From Corallococcus sicarius (lineage in GTDB: Bacteria; Myxococcota; Myxococcia; Myxococcales; Myxococcaceae), in the NCBI RefSeq assembly GCF_003611735.1, contig NZ_RAWG01000040.1, positions 1-45,634 of the forward strand: a DNA stretch of 45,634 bases. The letters run 5' to 3'. A program made the position numbers and the translations under genes. Numbering within the stretch: the first letter of the stretch is position 1; each line of letters opens with the position of its first letter. The notes under the pieces were generated by a model. That model saw only the letters and a list, made by a program, of their open reading frames with translations. It had not been told where the DNA came from and searched no databases. Positions 16,548 to 25,212 of this stretch are shown here, one piece after another.

Positions 16548-18035
16548 CTACTCGTGCTTCAGGCCAAAGAGCTGGCGCAGCCGCCCGAGGATGCGTCCCG
16601 CCTCCGGGGTGTGATCCGCGCCGCCGCCCGCGGCCTGGGCCACGGCGCGCAGCTGGGTGCGGCGCTGGGCCAGGAGCGCGGAGAGCTGCCGCGCGAGACC
16701 CGGATAGTCCGTGAACAGGCGCGCGAAGGTGGGCCGGTCCAGCTCCAGCAACACCGAATCCTGGAGGGCCACCACCGTGGCGGCGCGGCGCTCGCCGGTG
16801 AGCAGGGACATCTCCCCGATGTAGTGGCCCGGACCCAGGCGCGTGATCTCCGCCTGGAGCGTGCCGGCGCGCACGCTGACCTCGCCGGAGGCCACGACGT
16901 AGAAGGTGCCGCCCTCGTCGCCCTCCTGGATGATCCGCTCTCCCTGGCCGAAGCGGCGCACCACCACCTCGCGGTGCAGGCGCTCCAGCTCTTCCGGGCC
17001 CAGCGGTGAGAAGAGGTCCACCTGGCGCAGCAGTTCGCGCACCGTGTTGTCCGCCACCTCCCGCCGCTTCGCGCCCCCCTCGCGGCGCACGTGCACCGTG
17101 CGCTGGGCGTGGGGCAGCTCCAGGCCCTCGCGGCGCAGCCGGTACCACAGCCGCGTGTGCAGCTCCTCCCGTACGGCGTCCGACAGCGCGAAGTCGTTGA
17201 GGAAGACGCGCACCATGTACTGCACGTTGGAGTCGCTGAAGGACACCGTGCGGGCAAGGGGCGGTGGCTGCACGAGGATCTGCGGAATCTCCCGGGCCAC
17301 GTCCAGCAGGGCCTGCTTCACCTGGTTGGGCGGCGCGTCCAGCGCCACCCCCAGCTGCACCTCGATGCCCACGGGCTCGCGGTGCTGGGTGAAGTTCTTC
17401 ACGTGCTCCTTGGCCACCATGCTGTTGGGCAGGGTGATGAGCTCGCGCCGGAAGTTGGCGATGCGGATGGAGCGCCACCCGATGTGCACCACGCGCCCGG
17501 TGTGCTCGCCAATGCGGATGAAGTCATCCACCTCGAAGGGGCGGTCCAGTTGCAGCGACAGGCCCGCGAACAGGTTGCCCAGCGTCTCCTGGAGCGCGAG
17601 GCCGATGACCACCGTCAGCACCGCGGACGTGGCCAGCAGGCCCGCCAGGTCCAGGTTGAGCTGGCTCTGGAGGATGGGCACCGTGGCGAGCGCGTAGAGC
17701 GTGAAGTCGATGACGTCGCGCAGGATCTTGGGCGTCGACACCGGCGAGCGCATCCGCACGAGCTTCAGCGTGAACGCCACCGCGGCGCGGATGACGCCGT
17801 AGGCGAACGTGAGCATCCAGCCCACGCTCACGGCCTTGCGCAGGCCGTCCGACGTCGTCGCCGGCAGGAAGTGCGACACCAGCCGCAGCACGAGGAACGC
17901 GAGGAGCATCCTCACCGCGCCCCGGAGGTCGTCGCGCAGGTCCGGGTCGCGGGTGCTGCCGCGGATGCCCAGCAGGAGCACCATGAGGATGGCGCCCGCC
18001 AACAGGGGGAGATGGCCTTCGAGGAAGTTCAGCAC
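16548..18035 (-). CDS. MscS-family channel fused to a cyclic-nucleotide-binding domain
   Basis: A 495-residue inner-membrane protein. Several membrane segments cover residues about 8-150, ending in the MscS pore helix region LAGLLATSAVLTVVIGLALQETLGNLFAGLSLQL. The beta domain follows (PFEVDDFIRIGEHTGRVVHIGWRSIRI, TLPNSMVAKEHVKNF). The C-terminal part (about 365-480) is a cNMP domain: VRRFGQGERIIQEGDEGGTFYVV and the phosphate-binding cassette GHYIGEMSLLTGERRAATVV, with the conserved Glu and Arg present. This resembles the bCNG/MscS-like channels that gate on cyclic nucleotides. The start is taken as GTG 18035 (LNFLEGHL) because the upstream frame runs into the divergent holB start region; no clear ribosome site is seen, so the start is uncertain. 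Confidence 0.88.
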   Translation of the reverse strand: MLNFLEGHLPLLAGAILMVLLLGIRGSTRDPDLRDDLRGAVRMLLAFLVLRLVSHFLPATTSDGLRKAVSVGWMLTFAYGVIRAAVAFTLKLVRMRSPVSTPKILRDVIDFTLYALATVPILQSQLNLDLAGLLATSAVLTVVIGLALQETLGNLFAGLSLQLDRPFEVDDFIRIGEHTGRVVHIGWRSIRIANFRRELITLPNSMVAKEHVKNFTQHREPVGIEVQLGVALDAPPNQVKQALLDVAREIPQILVQPPPLARTVSFSDSNVQYMVRVFLNDFALSDAVREELHTRLWYRLRREGLELPHAQRTVHVRREGGAKRREVADNTVRELLRQVDLFSPLGPEELERLHREVVVRRFGQGERIIQEGDEGGTFYVVASGEVSVRAGTLQAEITRLGPGHYIGEMSLLTGERRAATVVALQDSVLLELDRPTFARLFTDYPGLARQLSALLAQRRTQLRAVAQAAGGGADHTPEAGRILGRLRQLFGLKHE

Positions 18036-18117
18036 GTCCGGGCAATCTGACCGGCCCCGCGCACGGGGGTCAAGGCGGCGGTTGACGGGTGCCCTCCGAG
18101 CGGAGATACACGCCCCC

Positions 18118-19152
18118 ATGACGCTCGCTTCGGTGCAGGGACAGCCCCGCGCGGTGGACGCGCTGCAAGCGGCCTTGCGGACGGGCTCGGTGCACCACGC
18201 CTACCTGTTCGCCGGCCCGGAGGGGGTGGGCAAGGAGCTGGCCGCGGTGGGCCTGGCCCAGGCCCTCACGTGCCCCGAGGCCCCGGAGGTGGGCTGCGGC
18301 ACCTGCGCCAGCTGCACGCGCATCGCCCGCGGGCTGCACCCGGACGTCACCTGGGTGATGCCGGATGACGAGCGCGTGTCCCGGGGGCTGGCCGGCCGCT
18401 CGGACTTCACCGGCACGCCCAGCCGCGAGCTGCGCGTGGAGCAGATAAGGCAGCTCCAGGAGCGACTGGCGCTGCGCGGCCTGGAGTCGAAGCGCAAGGT
18501 GGCCATCCTGGTCAGCGCCGAACAGATGAACGTCCAGGCGCAGAACGCCTTCCTCAAGACGCTGGAGGAGCCGCCCTCGGAGACCACCCTCATCCTGGTG
18601 GCGTCCGCCATGGACCGTCTGCTGCCCACCATCCGCAGCCGGTGCAGCAAGGTGCACTTCAGCCCGCTGCCGGTGGAGCTGGTCGCCCAGCACGTCCAGA
18701 AGGAGCGCAAGCTGGACGCGGACACCGCCGCCCTCGCCGCGGTGATGTCCGGCGGCAGCCTGGGCCGCGCGCTGGCGCTGGACGTGAAGGCGCTGGCGCA
18801 GCGCAAGGAGGTCATCACCGCGTTCGAGTCCCTGCGCGGCAACGACATCCCGGGCCTGCTGCGCTTCGCGGAGGCCCACGGGGGCTCGCGCGAGGACGCG
18901 GACGCGGCGCTGGAGCTGCTGCTCTTGTGGACGCGCGACGTGTCGCTCATGAAGGCGGAGGCGGAAGGCGGGATGGCGAACCGGGACCTGAAGGCGCTGG
19001 CGGCGGAGGTGGCGGCGCGCACGTCGGAGGTGTCGCTGCACCGGCGCAACGCGCTGCTGGAGTCGGCGCGCACGGCCATCGGGACGCGCAACGGCGCCCC
19101 CCGGTTGCAACTGGAGCGCCTGCTCATCGAGCTGTGCGTGGAGGGCCGATGA
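18118..19152 (+). CDS. holB: DNA polymerase III delta-prime subunit
   Basis: A 344-residue clamp-loader subunit. It starts at ATG 18118 (MTLASVQGQPRAVDALQAAL). The AAA+ P-loop region reads FAGPEGVGKE (31-40), followed by the four-Cys zinc module C52, C60, C63 and C66, as in DnaX/HolB. Further elements are VAILVSAEQMNVQAQNAFLK, LEEPPSETTLILV and the sensor/arginine-finger motif TIRSRC. With HolA and DnaX it loads the beta clamp onto primed DNA. Its stop overlaps the next start as ATGA, so holB and holA are translationally coupled. It is divergent from the mechanosensitive-channel gene, 82 bases apart. Confidence 0.93.
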   Translation: MTLASVQGQPRAVDALQAALRTGSVHHAYLFAGPEGVGKELAAVGLAQALTCPEAPEVGCGTCASCTRIARGLHPDVTWVMPDDERVSRGLAGRSDFTGTPSRELRVEQIRQLQERLALRGLESKRKVAILVSAEQMNVQAQNAFLKTLEEPPSETTLILVASAMDRLLPTIRSRCSKVHFSPLPVELVAQHVQKERKLDADTAALAAVMSGGSLGRALALDVKALAQRKEVITAFESLRGNDIPGLLRFAEAHGGSREDADAALELLLLWTRDVSLMKAEAEGGMANRDLKALAAEVAARTSEVSLHRRNALLESARTAIGTRNGAPRLQLERLLIELCVEGR

Positions 19153-20465
19153 GCGCGGACATGGATGAGGTGCTGGCGGAGGTGAAGGGCGGCAAGGTGT
19201 GGCCGCTGTACCTCTTGTGGGGCGAGGAGTTCCTCGTCCGCAAGGGCGCCGACGAGCTGGTGAAGACGCTGGTGCCGGATGCCTCCATGGGGCTGAACCT
19301 CGCGGTGCTGGACGCGGCCTCCCCGCGTGAAGTGGCCCAGGAGCTGGCCACGCTGCCGCTGTTCCCCGGCCGCAAGGTGGTGCTCGTCCGGGACCCGGAG
19401 TTCCTCGCCCCCAAGAAGGGCAAGGGCGACGCGTTGGCCAAGGCGCGCGACGCGTGGAAGGCGGGCAAGCGCAAGGAGGGCGCGCGGCGGCTGCTGGCGC
19501 TCGCGGGCCGCGCGGGCTGGGGCGTGGATCAGCTGGATCCCCGCGTGCCCGGCGCGCCCACCGTGGAGCAGTGGAAGGACGAGCTGAACGTGGACCTGGC
19601 GGAGGCGGACCTCACCTTCCTCCAGGAGGCGGCGGCCTTCTGCCGCGAGGAGCGCATCAGCGCCCCCGAGGGCGACGCGTCCGCGCTGCTGGAGCTGCTC
19701 CAGAAGGGCGTGCCTGCCGGCCATGCGCTGGTGCTGGCGGCCACGGACGTGGACTCGCGCAGCCCGCTCTTGAAGTTCGCGCAGGACAAGGGCCGCCTCT
19801 TCGAGCGCAAGGTGGCCGCGCGCCACAAGGACCTGGACCTCACGGAGATTTCCCGCGAGTTCCTCGCCCCCCTGAAGAAGAAGCTGGGGCCGGGCGCGCT
19901 GGAGGGCCTGAAGGAGCGCATCGGCGGCAACATCCGGCTGCTCCAGTCGGAGCTGGAGAAGCTGGCCGTCTACGCGGAAGGGCCCACCATCGAAGCGGCG
20001 CACGTGACGCTGCTGGTGCACCACGCGCGCGAGGAGGAGTTCTTCGAATTGACGGAGTCCCTCCAGAAGCGCGAGCTGCGGGACGCGCTGTCCTACGCCG
20101 AGGACGCGATGGGGCAGGGGACACACGCGTTGCAGCTGCTGGGCGCGGTGGCGTCCATCGTCCGCTCGCTCCTGGAGAACCACGCGTGGCTGGAGCGGTA
20201 CGCCAACGGCCAGCCGCCCAAGAACGGCCGCGACGTGGAGACGCGCATCCTCCCCAAGCTGGAGGCGGAGCTGAAGGCGGCCAAGCGCAAGACACCCAAC
20301 GCATGGGCGCTCGCGTTCGGCATGCAGGCCGCCGCGCGCTACGAGCGCCGCGAGCTGCTCAACGCCCTGGTGGCGTGCGCGGACGCGGACCTGGCGCTGA
20401 AGTCGTCCGCCAGCGGGAAGCTCGTCATCGAACGGCTGCTCTGGACGGTCTGCACCCGCGCCTGA
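19149..20465 (+). CDS. holA: DNA polymerase III delta subunit with a large insertion
   Basis: A 438-residue clamp-loader delta subunit, about 95 residues longer than E. coli HolA (343). Family features include WPLYLLWGEEFLVRKGADELV at the N-terminus, ATLPLFPGRKVVLVRDPEFL, then ALVLAATDVDSRSPLLKF, IGGNIRLLQSELEKLAVYA and the C-terminal collar region with ELTESLQKRELRDAL. The surplus lies between about residues 86 and 185: a Lys/Arg-rich stretch and a predicted helical block placed between two otherwise adjacent core elements. The gene is coupled to holB by a 4-base overlap. Confidence 0.92.
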   Translation: MSADMDEVLAEVKGGKVWPLYLLWGEEFLVRKGADELVKTLVPDASMGLNLAVLDAASPREVAQELATLPLFPGRKVVLVRDPEFLAPKKGKGDALAKARDAWKAGKRKEGARRLLALAGRAGWGVDQLDPRVPGAPTVEQWKDELNVDLAEADLTFLQEAAAFCREERISAPEGDASALLELLQKGVPAGHALVLAATDVDSRSPLLKFAQDKGRLFERKVAARHKDLDLTEISREFLAPLKKKLGPGALEGLKERIGGNIRLLQSELEKLAVYAEGPTIEAAHVTLLVHHAREEEFFELTESLQKRELRDALSYAEDAMGQGTHALQLLGAVASIVRSLLENHAWLERYANGQPPKNGRDVETRILPKLEAELKAAKRKTPNAWALAFGMQAAARYERRELLNALVACADADLALKSSASGKLVIERLLWTVCTRA

Positions 20466-20537
20466 GCACCGGCCTGAGCACCGGGCGGCGCAGCGCCGGG
20501 ACGTGCGCGCCGCGAAGGCCTGGGGTAGAGGAAGGCC

Positions 20538-20987
20538 ATGGCGGACAAGCGACGCTTCGACCTCTTCGCGGACCTCCTCGTCACGCGCTTCCCCCAGGCC
20601 ACCCGCGTCTATGACGTGGCCGGCGGCATGGGGAAGCTGAACGAGGCGCTCACCCAGCGCGGGCGCACCGTCACCACCTTCGACCTGCGCCACAAGCACC
20701 TGCCGGTGAAGTACGCCCAGCGGCCCTTCACCCTGGACGAGCCGTGCGAAGCGGAGCTGGTGGTGGGCATGCACCCCGACGGCGCCACCCGCATCATCAT
20801 CGAGTACGCCGCGCGCCACGGCCTGGGCTTCGCCGTCGTGCCGTGCTGCTCCGACAACGGCATGCCCTACAAGCCGTGGATGCGCCACCTGGCCGACGTC
20901 GCCCGCGAGGCTGGCATCACCACCGTGGAAGAGGCGGCCCTCCCCATGGAAGGCCGCGCGCGCGTGCTGCTGGGCCTGCCCCGCTGA
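20538..20987 (+). CDS. small class-I methyltransferase-like protein
   Basis: A 149-residue protein starting at ATG 20538 after AGAGGAAGG. It has the SAM-binding glycine loop VYDVAGGMGKLNEAL (about 24-38), followed by VTTFDLRHK, where the Asp would contact the ribose. Later LVVGMHPDGATRIIIEYAARHGLGFAVVPCCSDNGMPY resembles motif IV and post-IV regions of Rossmann methyltransferases; the PCC pair recalls TRM13/METTL25-type RNA methyltransferases. It is shorter than most active enzymes of the class, so it may be a minimal enzyme or a binding protein. It follows holA by 72 bases and may share its transcript. The substrate is unknown. Confidence 0.75.
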   Translation: MADKRRFDLFADLLVTRFPQATRVYDVAGGMGKLNEALTQRGRTVTTFDLRHKHLPVKYAQRPFTLDEPCEAELVVGMHPDGATRIIIEYAARHGLGFAVVPCCSDNGMPYKPWMRHLADVAREAGITTVEEAALPMEGRARVLLGLPR

Positions 20988-21312
20988 CCCGAAACCCGGC
21001 GGTACTTGGGTCACCAAGAAAAAACCGTCAGCCTGGGATTGCTTGAATGGAGGACACATCCCGCGTGCACTGTCACGGTTCAGGACAGGTGCGAGGAGAT
21101 GCCTTCAGTCCGAGTAAAATCAGCAGCTTGGTTTGTGTGGTGTAACGCTGCGTTGCGAATGCCCGGAGCGTTCCAGCGCGCGGATGTGCCAGCGCTGTGA
21201 CGGCGTTTTCAAGTACTGCCAGCTATTCCGGGCACTTAATGAGTTGGCCTGAAGAATGCTCAGAGGAGCGCTGCCACGGCGACACCCTTGTCGCCGGGCA
21301 GGAGGAACCACC
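20988..21312 (+). promoter_or_regulatory. 325-base intergenic leader of the M4 protease gene
   Basis: No open frame here looks coding. Just after the methyltransferase stop is CTTGG-GTCA-CCAAG followed by AAAAAA, which is not a terminator on this strand. The region is more A/T-rich than its surroundings, so it probably carries the protease promoter, but no -35/-10 pair is convincing. A 6-bp hairpin GGCGAC/GTCGCC (21278-21295) lies just upstream of the ribosome site. Confidence 0.4.
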
Positions 21313-23217
21313 TTGGTTCGCACCACCCGCTTCGTCACCGCCCTGCTCGCCACCCTCCCTCTCGCCGCCTGCGGCGTCGGGGAAACGGATACCAACTCTT
21401 CGAACGACCTCCAGAAGCCGGATGAGGTCGCGGATGTGCAGAGCGCTCTGAGCGTGATTCCTGGCGCCCAGATTGTCGGAACGAACGATGACGGGACGCC
21501 TCACACCATCCAGGGCCGCCTGGGCCACGCCGACCGCCCCCTGACGGGCTTCGCGGCGGCGGACGTGCACTCGGCCATCGCCGGCTCCATGCCCGGCATC
21601 GCTTCGCTGTTCCGCCTGAACGCCTCGGACCTGCAGGTCCGCAAGATCTCGGTGGACGAGCAGGGCGTCTCGCACGTGCGCTACGCGCAGACGCTGAACG
21701 GCCTGCCGGTGGTGGGCGAGGAGTTGGTGGTGCACGTGGACCGCTCCGGCGCCATCTACGGCGCGAACGGTTCCGCGCGCAGCGGCGGGCAGGTCTCCGC
21801 GCGTCCCGTGGTCGCCGCCGAGGCGGCGCAGACCGCGGCGCTGCGTGACACGCAGGGCTCGGGCCTGGCCGTCACCGGCACGCGCCTGGTCTACGTCCGT
21901 TCGCAGGACGACCAGCGGCTGCGCCTCACCCACGAGGTGACGGTGACGGGCGAGGGCGCCGGGATTCCCATCCGCGACCGCGTCTATGTGGACGCCCTCA
22001 ACGGCGCCATCGTGACGCGCACGCCGGAGATCCACACGGCGCTCAACCGCCGGCTGTACAGCGCGAACAACGGCACGAGCACGCCGGGTACGCTGAAGCG
22101 CAGCGAGGGCCAGGCGGCCATCGGTGACTCGCACGTCGACACCAACTACGACCTGCTGGGCTACACCTACAACTGCTACAAGACGCTCTTCAACCGCGAC
22201 TCGCTCAACAACGCGGGCGCCACGCTCATCAGCACGGTGCACTACAGCACCAACTACGTGAACGCCTACTGGGACGGCACCCAGATGGTGTACGGCGACG
22301 GCGACGGCGTGAACTCCATCGAACTGGGCAAGGACGCGGACGTCACGGTCCACGAGCTGACCCACGCGGTGACGTCGAACGAGTCCAACCTCACGTACTC
22401 CGGTCAGTCCGGCGGCCTCAACGAGGCCATGTCCGACACGTTCGGCGCGGTCTGCGAGAGCTGGAACACCGGCTGGGCCACCGGCGCGGACATCTGGAAG
22501 GTCGGCGAGGACGTGTGGACCCCCGGCACGGCCGGCGACGCCCTGCGCTACATGGATGACCCGGCGAAGGACGGCGTGTCCAAGGACTGGGCGGCCAACG
22601 TGACGTCCGGCACGGACGTGCACTACAGCTCCGGCGTGCCCAACCTGGCGTTCGCGCTCTTGTCCAAGGGTGGCGTGCACCCGCGCGGCCGCTCCACCAT
22701 CAACGTGCCGGCCATCGGCGTCGAGAAGGCCGCCCGCATCTGGTACAAGGCCAACACGGACATCTTCACGGCGAGCACCACGTTCGCCCAGGCGAAGACC
22801 TGGACGGTCCAGGCCGCCGTCGCGCTGGGCTACGACGCGGCGACGCAGGCTGCCGTGACGGCCGCCTGGGAAGCGGTGGGCGTGGGCGGCACGGTGACGC
22901 CTCCGACCTGCATCACGCTGACCAACGGCGTCGCGAAGACGGGCCTGTCGGGCGCTTCCGGCTCCGCGACGAACTACTGCATCGACCTGCCCACCGGCCG
23001 CGCTTCCAGCTACGTGCTGAGCGGTGGCACGGGTGACGCGGACATGTACATCAAGTTCGGCTCCGCGCCGACCACGACGTCCTACGACTGCCGTCCGTAC
23101 CTCTCGGGCAACAACGAGACGTGCAACGCGGCGGCGAAGACGTCGGCGGGCAAGATGTACATCATGCTCCGCGGCTACTCGGCGTACAGCGGCACGTCGC
23201 TGAAGGCCACGTACTAA
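21313..23217 (+). CDS. secreted M4-family (thermolysin-like) metalloprotease with PPC domain
   Basis: A 634-residue zinc protease. The start is TTG 21313, placed 7 bases after GGAGG and directly before a signal sequence; the earlier ATG at 21256 would add 19 unlikely residues. The signal ends LPLAAC at Cys20, a lipobox-like site. The FTP/PepSY-type propeptide covers about 40-230 (LNGLPVVGEELVVHVDRSG). The catalytic domain has H347-E348-x-x-H351 (VHELTHAV), zinc ligand E371 (GGLNEAMSDTFG, spacing as in thermolysin) and H437 (VHYSSGVPN). The C-terminal about 90 residues form a PPC-type beta domain with VLSGGTGDADMYIKFG and two Cys pairs. It likely degrades extracellular protein during predation, which is inference. 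Confidence 0.93.
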   Translation: MVRTTRFVTALLATLPLAACGVGETDTNSSNDLQKPDEVADVQSALSVIPGAQIVGTNDDGTPHTIQGRLGHADRPLTGFAAADVHSAIAGSMPGIASLFRLNASDLQVRKISVDEQGVSHVRYAQTLNGLPVVGEELVVHVDRSGAIYGANGSARSGGQVSARPVVAAEAAQTAALRDTQGSGLAVTGTRLVYVRSQDDQRLRLTHEVTVTGEGAGIPIRDRVYVDALNGAIVTRTPEIHTALNRRLYSANNGTSTPGTLKRSEGQAAIGDSHVDTNYDLLGYTYNCYKTLFNRDSLNNAGATLISTVHYSTNYVNAYWDGTQMVYGDGDGVNSIELGKDADVTVHELTHAVTSNESNLTYSGQSGGLNEAMSDTFGAVCESWNTGWATGADIWKVGEDVWTPGTAGDALRYMDDPAKDGVSKDWAANVTSGTDVHYSSGVPNLAFALLSKGGVHPRGRSTINVPAIGVEKAARIWYKANTDIFTASTTFAQAKTWTVQAAVALGYDAATQAAVTAAWEAVGVGGTVTPPTCITLTNGVAKTGLSGASGSATNYCIDLPTGRASSYVLSGGTGDADMYIKFGSAPTTTSYDCRPYLSGNNETCNAAAKTSAGKMYIMLRGYSAYSGTSLKATY

Positions 23218-23229
23218 GCCCTTCCACGC

Positions 23230-23253
23230 GCCCGGCGTGACACCACGCCGGGC
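23230..23253 (+). terminator. perfect 10-bp hairpin after the protease gene
   Basis: GCCCGGCGTG and its exact complement CACGCCGGGC flank the loop ACAC, 12 bases after the protease stop. A second small hairpin (GTGAA/TTCAC) follows. There is no U-tract, so termination would be weak or the stem may protect the 3' end of the message. Confidence 0.5.
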
Positions 23254-23403
23254 ACCGTGAAGGTTCACCTTCCGCCTCTGGGACCCCGTGTCCCGGGGGC
23301 GGTCGTGTTTTGACGGGCAGGGGGGCGGCCCGGCGGGCAGGCGACGTGGGGCCCGTCGTGCGGGAACGGGGTAGGGTGCCGCGCTTCCCTCACAGGAGGA
23401 CGC

Positions 23404-24300
23404 ATGGGGCGGCGGCTGGGTGTCGTATTGCTGGCGCTGGTGGTGGGCCTGGGTGGCGTGTCGTGCCGGCGCGGTGTGCGCGGGACGGCCTCGCGCACCT
23501 GCGTGGTGCTGTCGGTGGGCGGCACCAAGGGACTCGCGCACGTGGGCGCGCTGGATGCGCTGGCGGCCCGGGGCATCCCCATCGACTGCGTGGTGGGCAA
23601 CAGCATGGGCGCGGTGGTGGGCGGGCTCTACGCCTCCGAACCCCGGGGCAACCTGCGCCAGCGCTACCGGGACTTCTTCGCCGCCTACGAGCAGGAGACG
23701 CGCAGGACGACGGGCGTGCGCGGCGCGGTGGGCGCGGCCGTGGGCCTGCTCGCGGTGCTGGTGACGGGCGGCACGCTGACCCCGGCCCTCGCGGTGGGAG
23801 CGCTGGGCGCGGCGGGCGCGGCCGTCACGGCGCCCCGCTTGAGCCACGAGCGCTTCGCCCAGGTGCTGGAGCGCTACTACGACGGCGCGCGCGTGGAGGC
23901 ACTGCCCGTGCCGTTCGTCACCTTCCACCAGGCGCCCACGGAGCAGGGACTGCGGCTCATCACCGTGACCGAGGGGCCGCTGTCGGAGGCCGTCGCCGCG
24001 AGCGCCGCCAACCCGCTCCTGTTCGAGGACGCGAAGCTGGAGCGCATCGACCCGGGAGCGGACCGCGTCTCCGCGACGCCCATCCACGACGCCTGCCAGC
24101 AGTTCCCCGGCGCACGGCTCATCGCCATCAACGTCACCGGGGAGCCGGCCTTCTACCGGGGCGACCTGGACTGCGACGTGCGGGAGATCCGCGTGGACGT
24201 GCCCGCGCCGCCCGTGGAGGCCTTCACCGGCCGGGGGCCCGCCTTCGAAGACGCGTACGACGCGGGCCGGGACGCGGTGATGCGCGCGCGGCTGGACTGA
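23404..24300 (+). CDS. patatin-like phospholipase, probable lipoprotein
   Basis: A 298-residue protein starting at ATG 23404 behind ACAGGAGGACGC. The N-terminus is hydrophobic and ends GLGGVSC at Cys21, a plausible though not canonical lipobox. The patatin core follows: VVLSVGGTKGLAHVGALDAL supplies the oxyanion glycines, and VVGNSMGAVVGGLYA has the GxSxG nucleophile S67. The dyad aspartate normally sits in a DG[GA] motif; here the equivalent place reads IDPGAD with D216, so the motif is altered. A hydrophobic Ala/Gly stretch (about 103-142) might touch membranes. It is convergent with the NRDE gene, 7 bases apart. Confidence 0.85.
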   Translation: MGRRLGVVLLALVVGLGGVSCRRGVRGTASRTCVVLSVGGTKGLAHVGALDALAARGIPIDCVVGNSMGAVVGGLYASEPRGNLRQRYRDFFAAYEQETRRTTGVRGAVGAAVGLLAVLVTGGTLTPALAVGALGAAGAAVTAPRLSHERFAQVLERYYDGARVEALPVPFVTFHQAPTEQGLRLITVTEGPLSEAVAASAANPLLFEDAKLERIDPGADRVSATPIHDACQQFPGARLIAINVTGEPAFYRGDLDCDVREIRVDVPAPPVEAFTGRGPAFEDAYDAGRDAVMRARLD

Positions 24301-24307
24301 GTCCCAG

Positions 24308-25102
24308 TCAAGGGGTGGCGAGCAGCCCCGTCACGTCGCGCCAGCCGCCCTGGCAGGGCGCCGTGTCCGTGGCCAGGTAGTGCCCCACGCGTCCGGGCGC
24401 CAGCGCGACGATGGCGGACGAGCGCGTCCCGTACGCCTGCGTGTGGATGCACAGCGCCTGGAGCTGCTGGAGGAAGTCCGCCGGCAGGTCGTTCTCCATC
24501 AACGGCCCCGTCGCGGCCTCCCGGGGCGGCAGCGCATGGTCCGACAGGGCCGCCTGGAGCCCCGTCACCAGCTCCGGCCACGGGCGCCGGGCCGCGGCTT
24601 CCGCCAGCGCATGGGCCCGCGCCACCTTGGGCAGCGCGAGGTTGTCCAGGTTGTCGTTGGGGAGCACGTGGACGCCGGGCGGCACGTCTTCATGCAACAG
24701 GCGCGGATGGCCCGGCCGCGCGTAGGCCACCCGCAGGACGCGCGCGTCGCCGTAGAGCAGGTTGAAGGGCAGGAACTCCGGGGCGGGCAGGGTGCCGAGG
24801 TAGCGCTCGATGGCCTCCACCGAACCGGCCTGGAGGGCGCGCAGGACGACCTCGCCCCGCGAGCGGGGGGCCGGGCCCAGGCCTCGGGCGCCGCGCTGGT
24901 TCGTCAGGCCGACGAACACGCCCTCGTGGGTGACTCCCATCCACGTTCCGCCCCGCTCCACGTCCTGGCCGCCCACGGCGCGCGGGGAGTCGGAGAGGAT
25001 CCGCGGCCCGTGGGCCGGACGCGCGTACAGCTCATCCCGGTTGGCGGCGAGGACCAGCGGCCACTCGGGGTGGACGTTACGGAGGATGAGGACGGTGCAC
25101 AT
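24308..25102 (-). CDS. NRDE-family protein (TANGO2 homologue)
   Basis: A 264-residue protein starting MCTVLILRN. Cys2 at the processed N-terminus and the name-giving ANRDELYARP (about 19-28) are intact, as are GGTWMGVTHEGVFVGLTNQRG and FLPFNLLYGD. Members of this family (COG3332; TANGO2 in animals) share an N-terminal-nucleophile-like fold. Proposed roles include heme or lipid metabolite handling, but the biochemical reaction is unsettled. It is a stand-alone gene divergent from metG with 110 bases between the starts. Confidence 0.9.
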   Translation of the reverse strand: MCTVLILRNVHPEWPLVLAANRDELYARPAHGPRILSDSPRAVGGQDVERGGTWMGVTHEGVFVGLTNQRGARGLGPAPRSRGEVVLRALQAGSVEAIERYLGTLPAPEFLPFNLLYGDARVLRVAYARPGHPRLLHEDVPPGVHVLPNDNLDNLALPKVARAHALAEAAARRPWPELVTGLQAALSDHALPPREAATGPLMENDLPADFLQQLQALCIHTQAYGTRSSAIVALAPGRVGHYLATDTAPCQGGWRDVTGLLATP

Positions 25103-25212
25103 GCGGAGGGGTCGATAACATCCACCCGCGTGCCATGCACCTTCGCGCGCAGATGTTGAACGATGACCTCGTTTCCCCGAGCGGCTATGGTCCGCCGCCC
25201 TCAGGAGAGTTC

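Noticed and set aside
18201-21059. 952-residue minus-strand open frame opposite holB-holA
   Set aside because: Antisense shadow; the plus strand has clamp-loader motifs and a proper 4-base overlap.
21225-21248. GGGCAC...TTGGCC resembling a sigma-54 promoter before the M4 protease
   Set aside because: The GG to GC spacing is not 10 bases in any alignment, so the match fails the key rule.
21223-24087. 954-residue open frame on the minus strand over the M4 protease and patatin genes
   Set aside because: It is Arg/His/Val-rich low-complexity translation created by third-position GC bias; it has no motif and covers two clear plus-strand genes.
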